DNA of 64,000 nt from Aliiglaciecola lipolytica E3 (GCF_000314975.1 NZ_BAEN01000035.1:62001-126000); one strand, 5' to 3'. Counted from the first letter of the stretch, positions 49,395 to 59,197 are shown. Made by a program: numbers and translations. The notes: generated from the sequence alone by a model not told the origin.

Positions 49395-50246
49395 ATGAAT
49401 ATTATAAAAGTAACGTCGATGGTTGTCTCGCTTGTTGCGACTATGTTTTTAGCAAAAGTAGATGCTGCAGAAACAGAGTTTGAAAATGTAGCCTATCGTC
49501 AAGTATTGGAAGCAGAATTTAACGTCGCAGATAAAACCCTAAGTTACGGTACCGATAAGCTACAATTTGGCAAACTTTGGCTCCCAGCTAAGCAAAATAC
49601 TAAAGAAAATTTTCCATTGGTTATATTTATCCATGGTGGTTGTTGGTTAAATGCGTTTTCAATTGAACATAGCTACCCTTTGACCAGCGCTTTAGCTAAA
49701 AATGGCGCAATGGTATGGAGCCTTGAATATCGGCGAACAGGGGATAATGGTGGCGGTTGGCCGGGTACGTTAGAAGACATAGTACTAGGCATAGAGTATA
49801 TTTTAAAACAGCAGCCGCAATATGGGTTTGACAGCAAACGTATTATCATCGCAGGTCATTCCGCCGGAGGACATTTAGCATTACTGGCCCAGCAAGCATT
49901 GGATTCTCAACAACAATCTAATCACCAGATTCAAGTCATAGGGTTGGCCGCGATTACCGACATCATCGACTATGCAGAAGGGTCAAATAGTTGTCAGCAG
50001 GCGGTTGTTGAATTCATGGGAGGAAGCGCTGTTGATGAGGCAAGCGCTTTTGCGGATGCGAATCCTAAGGACGTGAACTCAGCAATTTTGTTACATGGTG
50101 ATAAAGATCAAATCGTACCTTTGTCGCAAAGTACTAAAACGAATGCAGAAGTCGTAGTCATTCAAGGTGCAGGACATTTTGATTTCTTACATCCAAAAAC
50201 AAAAGCGTTTTCAATTTTGAATAAATACGTACAAACAAGAAAATAG
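49395..50246 (+). CDS. Exported alpha/beta hydrolase next to kynureninase
   Basis: 283 residues with a signal peptide (MNIIKVTSMVVSLVATMFLA, cleavage probably after VDA, about residue 24). Motifs: oxyanion HGGCW (FIHGGCWLNAFSIEHSY), nucleophile IIAGHSAGGHLALLAQQ and a C-terminal LLHGDKDQIVPL with QGAGHFDF for the Asp and His of the triad. The HGGxW plus GHSAGGH pairing is that of kynurenine formamidase and related esterases. It lies nine bases before kynU, which would fit that role, but kynurenine formamidase is normally cytoplasmic and this protein should be periplasmic. General esterase is the safe call. Confidence 0.75.
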   Translation: MNIIKVTSMVVSLVATMFLAKVDAAETEFENVAYRQVLEAEFNVADKTLSYGTDKLQFGKLWLPAKQNTKENFPLVIFIHGGCWLNAFSIEHSYPLTSALAKNGAMVWSLEYRRTGDNGGGWPGTLEDIVLGIEYILKQQPQYGFDSKRIIIAGHSAGGHLALLAQQALDSQQQSNHQIQVIGLAAITDIIDYAEGSNSCQQAVVEFMGGSAVDEASAFADANPKDVNSAILLHGDKDQIVPLSQSTKTNAEVVVIQGAGHFDFLHPKTKAFSILNKYVQTRK

Positions 50247-50255
50247 AATGATTAA

Positions 50256-51527
50256 ATGGCCTACCAAGATATGATATCTACTCCTTTTGCAGTCATCAAA
50301 AAGCAGGCTGAAATACTGGATGAAAACGACACGTTACAAACCTATAAACGCTTATTTGCGTTGCCTGAAAATTGCGTCTATTTGGATGGAAATTCTTTAG
50401 GAGCATTACCTATTTGTGCCAAGCAGCGCGCTATTGACGTGGTTGAGCAGCAATGGGGACGAGATCTAATTACCAGTTGGAATAAACACCAGTGGATTGA
50501 TCTGCCAACCAAAGTCGGTGAGAAGATCGCACGATTAATTGGTGCGGCAAAAGGGCAAACAATCTGTTGTGATTCTATTTCTGTCAATCTATTCAAACTA
50601 GTGTGTGCAGCGTTAGCAATGCAACCCGGACGAAATGTCGTGTTGTCACAAACCGATAATTTTCCTACTGATTTATATATGGTGCAGGGCATTGAACAGT
50701 TATTAGGGCAACAATGTTGCACGTTAAAAACGGTTCCCGCAGACGAGTTAGTCAGTGGACTTAATGAAGATGTGGCGGTACTACTGTTAACTCAAGTGAA
50801 TTACCGTACAGGATATATTCATGATATGGAAAAAATCACAAAATTGGCGCATGAGAAGGGCATTATTGTGATTTGGGATCTTGCTCATAGTGCCGGTGTA
50901 CTTGATTTAAAACTTGATCAATGTGCTGTGGATTTTGCCGTAGGTTGCACTTATAAATATCTAAATGGAGGCCCCGGTGCTCCGGGATTCATGTACGTGG
51001 CAAAACGTCATCAACCAGTTTTAAAGCAGCCATTGTCTGGTTGGATGGGACATAGCAACCCGTTTGAGTTCACCGCTGAATTTGTCGCAAAAAATAATGT
51101 AGAACAATGTTTAACCGGTACACCAACCATTATCTCAATGAGTATATTAGACGCAGCTTTAGATGTGTTCGACGAGGTTAGTATGCTTGAGGTTGCAAAG
51201 AAGTCGCAAAAACTGACAGACTTTTTTATGACTGGGATGTCTACTTTGAAACTGGATAGCATATTTGAGTGTATTTCCCCTCAGAAATCTGCCCATCGCG
51301 GTAGTCAAGTTGCCTTGAACCATCCATACAGTTACGCGATTTGCCAAGCATTGATAGCCCAAAATGTGATTGCTGATTTTCGTGCCCCAGATACATTACG
51401 GTTAGGCTTTGCACCTTTGTATGTTAGTTATGCTGATGTGGCGACTGCATTACTAAAATTAGCAGAAATTGTGCAAACTAAAGCATATCTTCGAGCTGAG
51501 TTTAACCAACAAAGTAAAGTGACTTAG
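50256..51527 (+). CDS. kynU: Kynureninase
   Basis: 423 residues, PLP-dependent, splits kynurenine to anthranilate and alanine. Visible are CVYLDGNSLGALP (about 40-52), VVLSQTDNFPTDLYM, VIWDLAHSAGVLDL and the PLP lysine K234 in GCTYKYLNGGPGAPGFMYV, followed by SGWMGHSNPFEF and the C-terminal RAPDTLRLGFAPLYVSY. All are conserved in KynU. No tryptophan 2,3-dioxygenase or kynurenine monooxygenase is adjacent. Probably transcribed with the preceding hydrolase. Confidence 0.94.
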   Translation: MAYQDMISTPFAVIKKQAEILDENDTLQTYKRLFALPENCVYLDGNSLGALPICAKQRAIDVVEQQWGRDLITSWNKHQWIDLPTKVGEKIARLIGAAKGQTICCDSISVNLFKLVCAALAMQPGRNVVLSQTDNFPTDLYMVQGIEQLLGQQCCTLKTVPADELVSGLNEDVAVLLLTQVNYRTGYIHDMEKITKLAHEKGIIVIWDLAHSAGVLDLKLDQCAVDFAVGCTYKYLNGGPGAPGFMYVAKRHQPVLKQPLSGWMGHSNPFEFTAEFVAKNNVEQCLTGTPTIISMSILDAALDVFDEVSMLEVAKKSQKLTDFFMTGMSTLKLDSIFECISPQKSAHRGSQVALNHPYSYAICQALIAQNVIADFRAPDTLRLGFAPLYVSYADVATALLKLAEIVQTKAYLRAEFNQQSKVT

Positions 51528-51551
51528 CTAACTTAAACGCAGTCAATAGCA

Positions 51552-53213
51552 TCAAGATATTGCTTCCCATTGGTTATTTTGTTCTTCACCTTCAATGATA
51601 AATTGCTCTTTATTTGCACTAATTCTTCGACCAATATCATTTAAGCGCTTGCGGTTGTCATTACTTAGCTCGCGTTTATCTAATTCGTTAAATAAGCGCA
51701 GGGTTTTGGCCTTTTTGTATTCAGCTAGATTTGACTCTAAAAGGGCTTGCAATAAATTTAATCCAAATGCCGCTTCTTTGGGAAATAACAAATAGGCTTG
51801 ATAGAAATAATCAACGGATTCTTGATATTGTTGTTGGTTGTGTAAGTGCAGGCCCTGTTTGTTAAATTTAAGGGCTCGTGGTCGGCGCTCACCCAACTCT
51901 TCTTCTTGTTGAGCGATGACCACTGATGAGATGGTTTTATCTGTCAGATCCTCAGTTTCGTGCATTTTTTCTTCACAATCAAACAAGATTTGTGCTGCAC
52001 GCAATTCATCTCCTACACCTATCCAGGCTTTAATAGCATCGGTCATGGTAGGCACATCAGCGCTATTAAAGTCTTTCTGATCTACCTCATCTAATAACGC
52101 AGCAGCTTTATCTTGATCATTCTCTAGAATTGCCGCCAATATGTTCATGTAATCACGTTTTATCGCAAGGTTTTCTTCTAAATACTTACGACCAGCATTA
52201 CCTATTAAATAACGAGCTACACGCAATGGATTCGCTCGTTCATTAGCTTGCTTGGATTCGGCTATTGTCAAATAACAGCGCGCTAATTCTAATGAGAATT
52301 CAGCGTACTTTTCTCTTATGTCTTTCGCGTTGAGGCGTTTTCGTTCGAGTAAATCAATTGCTTTATCCATTTTGTTTTGCAGTTGATAAACATAGGACTT
52401 GAGTTTAGCGGCTGTCATGGAAAGCGAACTTTCTTTAATAAGATCGATGTATTCTTCAGCTTCTTCGTATTCTTTTCTGCCAATACAAATTCGGGCTAAC
52501 CATTCACACGCTTTGTCATTGGTTAAATGCGCACCTAACATATCCTTTAACAAGTCTTCACTTATTTGAATTTTACCGGCTAAATATTGAGAGTGGATGA
52601 CCCCCCATTTTGCCCAAATCACATTTGCTGCATTTTTTAGTACGTTTTCATACAAGGCTGTGGCTTCATCAAATCTACCTAATTTCAGTAGTAATCTAGC
52701 GCGAATTTTTAATAAGCTTGTACGTGATTTAGGTAATGTGTTACTCGCTGCTATTTTTTCGAGCTTTTCTAGCGCCGCTTCCCAATTTTTTTCATCCATG
52801 AATGCTAACACTGGCATAACGTGTTTGCGGATTTTTAGTGTATTCGCGATGGTTTTTTCAAGGATGCGTATGGTGTAGGGCTTAATCACCAAATCGTCAG
52901 GATGAATATCAACAATTTGACCGATAATTAGTGGCAGTCTATCGGAGGTGACAAAGATTAAACTAGTGGTGTGCTTAAGTAACTTTTCTCGGTTTAATTC
53001 TTGAATTACTTCGACACCATTTTTGTGATCCCCTAAATGGAAATCCATTAAAATTAAATCGAATTGGCGAACTTTTAAATCTTTCTTAAGTTCTCTACCG
53101 TGTGAATAACAAATGACGTTGCTATAGCCCATCTGAATTAAATGATTACGCAACAAAATCCGGGCCATGCCATTATCTTCAACTACAGCTATGTTGATTT
53201 TGGGTCTAACCAC
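51552..53213 (-). CDS. Response regulator with TPR repeats
   Basis: 553 residues from a GTG at 53213 with only a weak ribosome site. Residues 1-130 are a receiver domain: IAVVEDNGMARIL, the phospho-accepting aspartate in LILMDFHLGD (about 57), FVTSD and the conserved lysine in VIKPYT. The rest (about 135-530) is a series of TPR-like helical pairs (NWEAALEKLEKIAASN, FDEATALYENVLKNAA, QYQESVDYFYQAYLLFP). No DNA-binding output domain and no neighbouring histidine kinase, so it probably works through protein contacts. Confidence 0.85.
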   Translation of the reverse strand: MVRPKINIAVVEDNGMARILLRNHLIQMGYSNVICYSHGRELKKDLKVRQFDLILMDFHLGDHKNGVEVIQELNREKLLKHTTSLIFVTSDRLPLIIGQIVDIHPDDLVIKPYTIRILEKTIANTLKIRKHVMPVLAFMDEKNWEAALEKLEKIAASNTLPKSRTSLLKIRARLLLKLGRFDEATALYENVLKNAANVIWAKWGVIHSQYLAGKIQISEDLLKDMLGAHLTNDKACEWLARICIGRKEYEEAEEYIDLIKESSLSMTAAKLKSYVYQLQNKMDKAIDLLERKRLNAKDIREKYAEFSLELARCYLTIAESKQANERANPLRVARYLIGNAGRKYLEENLAIKRDYMNILAAILENDQDKAAALLDEVDQKDFNSADVPTMTDAIKAWIGVGDELRAAQILFDCEEKMHETEDLTDKTISSVVIAQQEEELGERRPRALKFNKQGLHLHNQQQYQESVDYFYQAYLLFPKEAAFGLNLLQALLESNLAEYKKAKTLRLFNELDKRELSNDNRKRLNDIGRRISANKEQFIIEGEEQNNQWEAIS

Positions 53214-53577
53214 GATAATTTCTTCATTCCCTTTAATTCATTTTGACAATATAGCAAGCATAGAAACAGATTAACATCGCCTAGTTGTTTTACCCACTCA
53301 ATCAATTTGAATTTATTCTAATCAGAGGCACAAATTTGTCGGATTGGCAGCTTCTTCGAGGCTAGTCTAGTCTTATATTGGTCCCTAGGGTAGTTACTTT
53401 TATGGTGTGAGTCGGGTCAATAAAGTCCGCGGGTTCTGGGTAACTGTATACAGAAGTTGGCAGAAGCGTAATGTGTTAATTTCATCTTTACGTTAACGTT
53501 AAGGTTAAAACTTTGATAACCTTATTTTACAAAGCGTTAACACAATAGATTTTACTCGTTTCTTGAAGGTTTATGTC
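53214..53577. other. Intergenic region upstream of the mmsA operon
   Basis: 364 bases without a gene between the divergent receiver-TPR gene and mmsA. It holds a LiuR-like operator (53487-53502). A short palindrome CTGTATACAG (53444-53453) is also present, but its spacing is wrong for a LexA box. Nothing else recognised. Confidence 0.55.
53487..53502. promoter_or_regulatory. LiuR-type operator before mmsA operon
   Basis: TTTACGT, TA, ACGTTAA (53487-53502): the same 7+2+7 arrangement as the site before liuR, with one mismatch in the right arm. It lies 76 bases upstream of the mmsA start. It suggests that valine/isoleucine catabolism is co-regulated with leucine catabolism. Confidence 0.7.
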
Positions 53578-55068
53578 ATGAAAAATGTTCCACTATTCAT
53601 CAATGGTGAATTTTCAGCTTCACAGTCACAACAGCATATTGCAGTGACTAATCCGGTAAATAACAAAGTGATTGCTCAAGCTCCTTGTGCCACTTCAACA
53701 GAAGTGGATATGGCAGTTGCAAGTGCTAAAGAGGCTTTTCTCAGTTGGCGAGAAGTTCCTGTTCCTGAACGAGCAAGATTGATGATGAATTATCAAGCCT
53801 TATTAAAAAAGCATCATGATGAAATTGCACAGATACTAAGTAGTGAAACAGGTAAAACCTTTGCTGATGCTAAAGGCGATGTATGGCGCGGTATTGAGGT
53901 TGTCGAGCAAGCTGCCAATGTTTGTTCCATGATGATGGGCGAAACCGCAGAAAATGTCGCAAGAGGGATTGATACGTACAGTTATATTCAACCTTTAGGT
54001 GTGTGTTTAGGGATTACGCCGTTTAACTTCCCAGCCATGATCCCGTTGTGGATGTTCCCAATGGCAATTGCTTGTGGAAATACTTTCGTGCTCAAGCCTT
54101 CTGAACAAGATCCTTTAACACCCACACGACTAGCTGAATTGTTCGTTGAAGCAGGTGCACCAAAAGGTGTTTTGAACGTAGTGCATGGCGGAAAAGATCA
54201 AGTACAACAATTAATGACCCATGACGATGTTAAAGCGGTTTCATTTGTAGGCTCAGTCCCCGTTGGACAACATATTTACAAGACGGCGACTGATCATATG
54301 AAACGTGCACAATGTTTCGCGGGCGCTAAAAATCACTCGGTAATAATGCCTGATGCAAACAAAGCTCATGTATTGAACAATTTAGTCGGTGCTTCTGTTG
54401 GCGCTGCTGGACAACGATGTATGGCGATTTCGGTGGCTGTGTTTGTGGGGGATAGCAAAACATGGATCACTGAGCTAGCTGATTTATTAAAAGAAGTTAA
54501 ACCTGGATTATGGGATGACAAAGAAGCTGGCTTTGGTCCATTGATCAGCCCGCAAGCAAAAAAACGCGTGTTATCTCTAATACAGCAAGGCAAAGATGAA
54601 GGTGCAACTTGTTTAGTTGATGGCAGTGAGTTTGAGTTGCCAGGCTACGAAGAAGGAAATTGGGTTGGACCGACAGTATTTACTGACGTAACCGAAAAGA
54701 TGGCTATTTATCAGCAAGAAATTTTTGGCCCAGTACTGTGTTGTATGCAGGTCGACACATTAGAAGAAGCAATTGCTTTGGTTAACCGTAATCCTTATGG
54801 CAACGGTACTTCAATCTTTACCGCCAGTGGCGCTGCTGCACGTAAATATCAACATGAAATTGAAGTCGGGCAAGTGGGAATCAATGTACCTATTCCGGTG
54901 CCGCTACCATTTTTCTCTTTCACTGGTTGGAAGAACTCTTTCTATGGTGATTTGCATGCATACGGTAAGCAGGCTGTGCGTTTCTATACCGAAACTAAAA
55001 CGGTAACTGCAAGATGGTTTGAAGACGATATTCCTTCAGGTCCAAACATGACAATCAACTTAGGTTAA
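53578..55068 (+). CDS. mmsA: Methylmalonate-semialdehyde dehydrogenase (CoA-acylating)
   Basis: 496 residues from the ATG at 53578 (GAAGG nine bases upstream); a TTG at 53563 is in frame but has no site. NAD-dependent aldehyde dehydrogenase: [46 protein letters not shown], the catalytic cysteine in [14 protein letters not shown], and [13 protein letters not shown]. It converts methylmalonate semialdehyde to propionyl-CoA, at the end of valine breakdown. First gene of a five-gene operon. Confidence 0.95.
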   Translation: MKNVPLFINGEFSASQSQQHIAVTNPVNNKVIAQAPCATSTEVDMAVASAKEAFLSWREVPVPERARLMMNYQALLKKHHDEIAQILSSETGKTFADAKGDVWRGIEVVEQAANVCSMMMGETAENVARGIDTYSYIQPLGVCLGITPFNFPAMIPLWMFPMAIACGNTFVLKPSEQDPLTPTRLAELFVEAGAPKGVLNVVHGGKDQVQQLMTHDDVKAVSFVGSVPVGQHIYKTATDHMKRAQCFAGAKNHSVIMPDANKAHVLNNLVGASVGAAGQRCMAISVAVFVGDSKTWITELADLLKEVKPGLWDDKEAGFGPLISPQAKKRVLSLIQQGKDEGATCLVDGSEFELPGYEEGNWVGPTVFTDVTEKMAIYQQEIFGPVLCCMQVDTLEEAIALVNRNPYGNGTSIFTASGAAARKYQHEIEVGQVGINVPIPVPLPFFSFTGWKNSFYGDLHAYGKQAVRFYTETKTVTARWFEDDIPSGPNMTINLG

Positions 55069-55089
55069 TCAGGGTAAAGGTATAAAAAC

Positions 55090-56247
55090 ATGAATTTTGA
55101 TTTATCAGAAGACCAAATGGCATTTGTCGAAACTGCAAAACAATTTGCAGATCAAGAGCTTGCTCCCCATGCTGCCGAATGGGATAAAAAACACTTCTTT
55201 CCTAAAAGTGTTATTCAAAAAGCCGGTGAACTAGGTTTTTGCGCCTTATACACGCCTGAAGATGCGGGTGGGTTAGGCTTGAGTCGTTTAGATTCTGCGC
55301 TGATTTTTGAGCAACTAGCGAGTGGTTGTACGGCTACCACTGCAATGATGACGATTCATAATATGGCAACTTGGATGATTGCCTCTTGGGGCTCGCAAAG
55401 TATTAAATCTCAGTGGTGTCCATCATTAGTAACCGGAGAGCATTTAGCATCCTATTGTTTGACTGAGCCTGGAGCGGGATCAGACGCTGCTTCTTTGCGT
55501 ACCTCAGCAATTAAAGAAGGTGACAACTACCGCGTTAACGGTTCCAAAATGTTTATTTCAGGTGCTGGTGAAACGGATGTTTTAGTGGTGATGGTGCGCA
55601 CCGGTGAAAAAGGAGCTGGTGGCATATCTGCGTTAGTTATTCCGGCTGATGCAAAAGGGGTTATTTACGGTAAAGCGGAAGAAAAAATGGGCTGGAATGC
55701 ACAGCCTACTCGTTTAATTACGTTTGAAGATGTTTTAGTGCCCGTTGAGAACTTGCTTGGCAATGAAGGCGAAGGCTTCAAATTCGCTATGATGGGATTA
55801 GATGGTGGGAGAGTCAATATTGCCACATGCTCAATTGGTACAGCCCAGCGTGCATTAGAAACCGCCACTGAATATATGCAAACTCGTACCCAATTCGGCA
55901 AGCCTCTGGCTGCCTTTCAAGCGTTACAGTTTAAATTGGCTGATATGGCAACTGAATTAGTTGCTGCGCGTCAAATGGTACGCTTGGCTGCATTTAAAAT
56001 TGATACTCAAAGTCCAGATAAAACGACTTACTGTGCTATGGCAAAACGCTTTGCAACTGATGTTGGCTTTCAAGTCTGTAATGAAGCTCTGCAAATTCAT
56101 GGCGGCTACGGGTACATTCAAGAGTATCCTTTAGAGCGTCACGTAAGAGATGTGCGTGTGCATCAAATTTTAGAGGGTACAAATGAAATTATGCGAGTCA
56201 TTATTGGTCGACGTTTACTGACAGATAATGACAACCTAATTGTTTAG
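55090..56247 (+). CDS. acdH: Acyl-CoA dehydrogenase (isobutyryl/2-methylbutyryl-CoA type)
   Basis: 385 residues. FAD enzyme: LYTPEDAGGLGLSRLD, CLTEPGAGSDAASLRT, VNGSKMFISGAGETDVLVVM, EKMGWNAQPTRLITFEDV, ALQIHGGYGYIQEYPLERHVRDVRV and the C-terminal ILEGTNEIMRVIIGR. Operon position between mmsA and a 3-hydroxyisobutyryl-CoA hydrolase points to isobutyryl-CoA or 2-methylbutyryl-CoA as substrates. The 21-base gap from mmsA holds AAAGG. Confidence 0.9.
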   Translation: MNFDLSEDQMAFVETAKQFADQELAPHAAEWDKKHFFPKSVIQKAGELGFCALYTPEDAGGLGLSRLDSALIFEQLASGCTATTAMMTIHNMATWMIASWGSQSIKSQWCPSLVTGEHLASYCLTEPGAGSDAASLRTSAIKEGDNYRVNGSKMFISGAGETDVLVVMVRTGEKGAGGISALVIPADAKGVIYGKAEEKMGWNAQPTRLITFEDVLVPVENLLGNEGEGFKFAMMGLDGGRVNIATCSIGTAQRALETATEYMQTRTQFGKPLAAFQALQFKLADMATELVAARQMVRLAAFKIDTQSPDKTTYCAMAKRFATDVGFQVCNEALQIHGGYGYIQEYPLERHVRDVRVHQILEGTNEIMRVIIGRRLLTDNDNLIV

Positions 56248-56259
56248 GAGAATGAGAAT

Positions 56260-57402
56260 ATGAGCTCACCTGTACTATTCGATATTCAGCCTTGTGAAAA
56301 TAACAAATTTATTGGTATCGCGACCCTCAATAAACAGGATGCCTTAAACGCTATCGATTTGGAAATGGTCAACTTATTGTTGCTGCAATTACAAGCATGG
56401 CAACAAAATGACGAAATCGCTGTAGTGATGATAGATAGTCGCGGAGATAAAGCCTTTTGTGCCGGTGGAGATGTGGTGGCGATGTATCGAGCCATGTCCG
56501 AGTCTGCGGGGGATAGAGCAAAAGGGCACCAACAATCGAATATTACCATACCCAATTTACTTGAAACGTTTTTTAGTCAGGAGTATCGACTAGATTACTT
56601 AATCCACACGTTTACCAAACCAATTTTACTTTGGGGGAACGGGATTATCATGGGGGGGGGCTTAGGCTTAATGGCCGGGGCTAGTCATCGTATTGTGACA
56701 GAGTCATCTCGAATTGCGATGCCGGAAGCCAGTATCGGGCTTTATCCCGATGTAGGAGGCAGTTGGTTCCTTAACAAAATGCCAGCAGGTGTAGGTCGCT
56801 TCTTGGGGATAACCGGTGCAAGTATCGATTGCCACGATGCAATATACGCAAACTTAGCCGATCACATCATTGACCACGCCGATAAATTAGATCTTTTAAG
56901 GAAGATGAAATCAGTTAGTTGGACACAAAGTCATCAGCAGAATGCAGATCTTTTACACAATTTGTGCAAGCAATTTTCGCAAGCTGAGCGCGAAGGGAAT
57001 TTACAGAATCACCGTGAAATGTTGGCTGATATCGACAAAAACGAGAATGTTTCTACCTACATTGAGGCGCTGCAAAATATTGACTCGACAGGTGATAAGT
57101 GGCTTAAAAAAGCACAAAGTTCATTAACTTACAGCTCACCCATTACTATGCATTTAGTTTTTGAACAGCTTAGAAGAGGACGAGAGTTGTCGTTAGCTGA
57201 GTGTTTTAAAATGGAACTTATTATGTCATGTCGCTGCGCTACTTATGGCGAGTTTCAAGAAGGTGTCAGGGCACTTTTAATTGATAAAGATCGCAATCCA
57301 AATTGGGCGTTTTCATCTACAAGTGACGTAGATAAACAAACCATTGAGCAGTTTTTTGAATCGCCATGGGCACAGAATGCACATCCATTACGCGACTTGT
57401 AA
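56260..57402 (+). CDS. 3-Hydroxyisobutyryl-CoA hydrolase (crotonase family)
   Basis: 380 residues, longer than an enoyl-CoA hydratase and typical of 3-hydroxyisobutyryl-CoA hydrolases. Motifs: ATLNKQDALNAIDLEMV, AFCAGGDVVAMYRAM, KPILLWGNGIIMGGGLGLMAG (a GGG oxyanion-region stretch), MPEASIGLYPDVGGSWFLNKMP, which is the HIBCH signature. It releases 3-hydroxyisobutyrate for MmsB. A run of nine G (56652-56660) lies in the middle of the GGG codons, a likely mutation hot spot; the frame is intact here. Confidence 0.88.
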   Translation: MSSPVLFDIQPCENNKFIGIATLNKQDALNAIDLEMVNLLLLQLQAWQQNDEIAVVMIDSRGDKAFCAGGDVVAMYRAMSESAGDRAKGHQQSNITIPNLLETFFSQEYRLDYLIHTFTKPILLWGNGIIMGGGLGLMAGASHRIVTESSRIAMPEASIGLYPDVGGSWFLNKMPAGVGRFLGITGASIDCHDAIYANLADHIIDHADKLDLLRKMKSVSWTQSHQQNADLLHNLCKQFSQAEREGNLQNHREMLADIDKNENVSTYIEALQNIDSTGDKWLKKAQSSLTYSSPITMHLVFEQLRRGRELSLAECFKMELIMSCRCATYGEFQEGVRALLIDKDRNPNWAFSSTSDVDKQTIEQFFESPWAQNAHPLRDL

Positions 57403-57446
57403 TTAGAAACGTTAAATAGAACAAATTTAAATGTAAGGAGATTGCA

Positions 57447-58340
57447 ATGGCTAACATTGCTTTTATAGGCTTAGGTAACATGGGCGGTCCTATGGCTGCC
57501 AATTTATTAAAAGCTGGCCATCAAGTTTGCGTGTTTGACTTATCAGCCGATGCTTTGCAGCAATTAACAGATCAAGGTGCCAGCCAAGCGGCGAGCGCAA
57601 AAGAAGCGGTAAGGGGAGTGCAATACGTTATTTCTATGTTGCCTGCCAGTAAACATGTAGAAAGCTTATATTTAGATCCTAATGAAGGTCTACAAGAATA
57701 TTTAGCCAAAGATACGATAGTCATCGATTCGAGTACTATTGACGCGAATACGGCGAAACATGTTGGCAAACAATTATCTGCCAAAGGCATCGCATTTGTT
57801 GATGCGCCTGTTTCTGGTGGCGTTGCTGGTGCCAAGGCGGGGACCTTAACCTTTATTGTTGGTGGTAGCGAAGAACATTTTTTACAAAGCAAAATAGTGC
57901 TGCAGGACATGGGAAAAAATATTTTTCACGCAGGTGATCAAGGGGCAGGGCAAGTCGCTAAAATTTGTAACAATATGCTGTTGTCTATCTTAATGGCCGG
58001 TACATCAGAAGCACTGCAATTAGCTATTGATAATGGACTTGATCCAAAAGTGATGTCGGACATTATGTTGCAAAGCTCCGGACGAAATTGGACCTTGGAA
58101 TTATATAATCCGTGTCCTAATGTTATGGAAAATGTGCCCTCATCAAATGAGTATCAAGGTGGTTTTATGGTTGATTTGATGCGCAAAGATTTAGGTTTAG
58201 CATTAGATACTGCGCTCAAAAGTCAATCTGTCACACCAATGGGATCATTGGCGCAAAACTTGTTTTCGATGCACAGCATGCAGGGAAACGGTAAAAAAGA
58301 TTTCTCCAGTATTTTTAAACTATTCAGTCGAAACAAATAA
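57447..58340 (+). CDS. mmsB: 3-Hydroxyisobutyrate dehydrogenase
   Basis: 297 residues. NAD-binding Rossmann start IAFIGLGNMGGPMAANLLKAGHQV, then VISMLPASKHVESLY, VIDSSTIDANTAKHV, DAPVSGGVAGAKAGTLTFIVGG and the catalytic lysine region GAGQVAKICNNMLLSI. It oxidises 3-hydroxyisobutyrate to methylmalonate semialdehyde, the substrate of MmsA in the same operon. AAGGAG precedes the ATG. Confidence 0.95.
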   Translation: MANIAFIGLGNMGGPMAANLLKAGHQVCVFDLSADALQQLTDQGASQAASAKEAVRGVQYVISMLPASKHVESLYLDPNEGLQEYLAKDTIVIDSSTIDANTAKHVGKQLSAKGIAFVDAPVSGGVAGAKAGTLTFIVGGSEEHFLQSKIVLQDMGKNIFHAGDQGAGQVAKICNNMLLSILMAGTSEALQLAIDNGLDPKVMSDIMLQSSGRNWTLELYNPCPNVMENVPSSNEYQGGFMVDLMRKDLGLALDTALKSQSVTPMGSLAQNLFSMHSMQGNGKKDFSSIFKLFSRNK

Positions 58341-58370
58341 GTGAAAATATAAAGTAACTAAAGGTGAGCT

Positions 58371-59132
58371 ATGGAACTTAAAAACAAAGTAATTGCTATC
58401 ACTGGTGCAGCACAAGGGTTAGGTCTTGCAATGGCAAAAATGTTTGCAGAGGCGGGAGCGCAATTAGCGTTGTTAGATATGCAAGATATTGCTGTTAAAT
58501 CGGCCGCTGAACAAATATCAGAGTTAGGCGTAACCGCTAAAGGCTACGCAGTTAACGTAACTGACGAATCTGATGTGGAATATGTATTCTCTCAAATTAA
58601 AAGTGATTTTGGACAATTAAATGGCCTAATTAACAGCGCCGGCATCATGCGTGATGGAATGTTGTTGAAAGTTAAAGAGGGAAAAGTCGTTGATAAAATG
58701 TCTAAACAGCAATTTCAATCTGTGTTAGATGTAAATGTGACAGGCACTTTTTTATGTGCCCGAGAAGCTGCCGCTCAGATGATCGAAACTAAAAGTGCAG
58801 GCGTTATTATCAACTTATCTTCGGTGTCGCGCGGAGGCAATATGGGGCAAACTAATTATTCTGCTTCAAAATCCGCGGTGGCAACTATGACAGTTACTTG
58901 GGCAAAAGAATTGGCGCGTTTCAATATCCGCACTGGTTGCATTGCACCGGGATTAGTGAATACTGCTATGGCGGCGCAAATGCGCCCAGAAATGATCGAA
59001 CGATTTTTATCCACAGTGCCTGCTGGGCGATTGGCAGAAGTTGAAGAACTAGGCCATGCGGCTAAATTTATTTTCGAGAATGAGTATTTTACTGGACGTA
59101 CACTTGAATTAGATGGTGGAACAAGGGTTTAA
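58371..59132 (+). CDS. Short-chain dehydrogenase (likely 3-hydroxy-2-methylbutyryl-CoA dehydrogenase)
   Basis: 253 residues. Classical SDR: GAAQGLGLAMAKMFAEAGA (Rossmann), NSAGIMRDGML, the serine in NLSSVSRGGN and the YSASKSAV active site, and the C-terminal GRTLELDGGTRV. In similar operons of Shewanella and relatives this position is held by the isoleucine-pathway dehydrogenase (IvdG), so that function is inferred from context; sequence alone says only SDR. Last gene of the operon. Confidence 0.82.
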   Translation: MELKNKVIAITGAAQGLGLAMAKMFAEAGAQLALLDMQDIAVKSAAEQISELGVTAKGYAVNVTDESDVEYVFSQIKSDFGQLNGLINSAGIMRDGMLLKVKEGKVVDKMSKQQFQSVLDVNVTGTFLCAREAAAQMIETKSAGVIINLSSVSRGGNMGQTNYSASKSAVATMTVTWAKELARFNIRTGCIAPGLVNTAMAAQMRPEMIERFLSTVPAGRLAEVEELGHAAKFIFENEYFTGRTLELDGGTRV

Positions 59133-59197
59133 TAGAGCCACTTTCAGGCGCTGGGGTTATATATCCAGTATTTTCTAGACAAGGTAGTTGTTATTTT

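Noticed and set aside
53444-53453. CTGTATACAG as a LexA box
   Set aside because: LexA boxes are CTG-N10-CAG; here the spacing is four, and no SOS gene follows.
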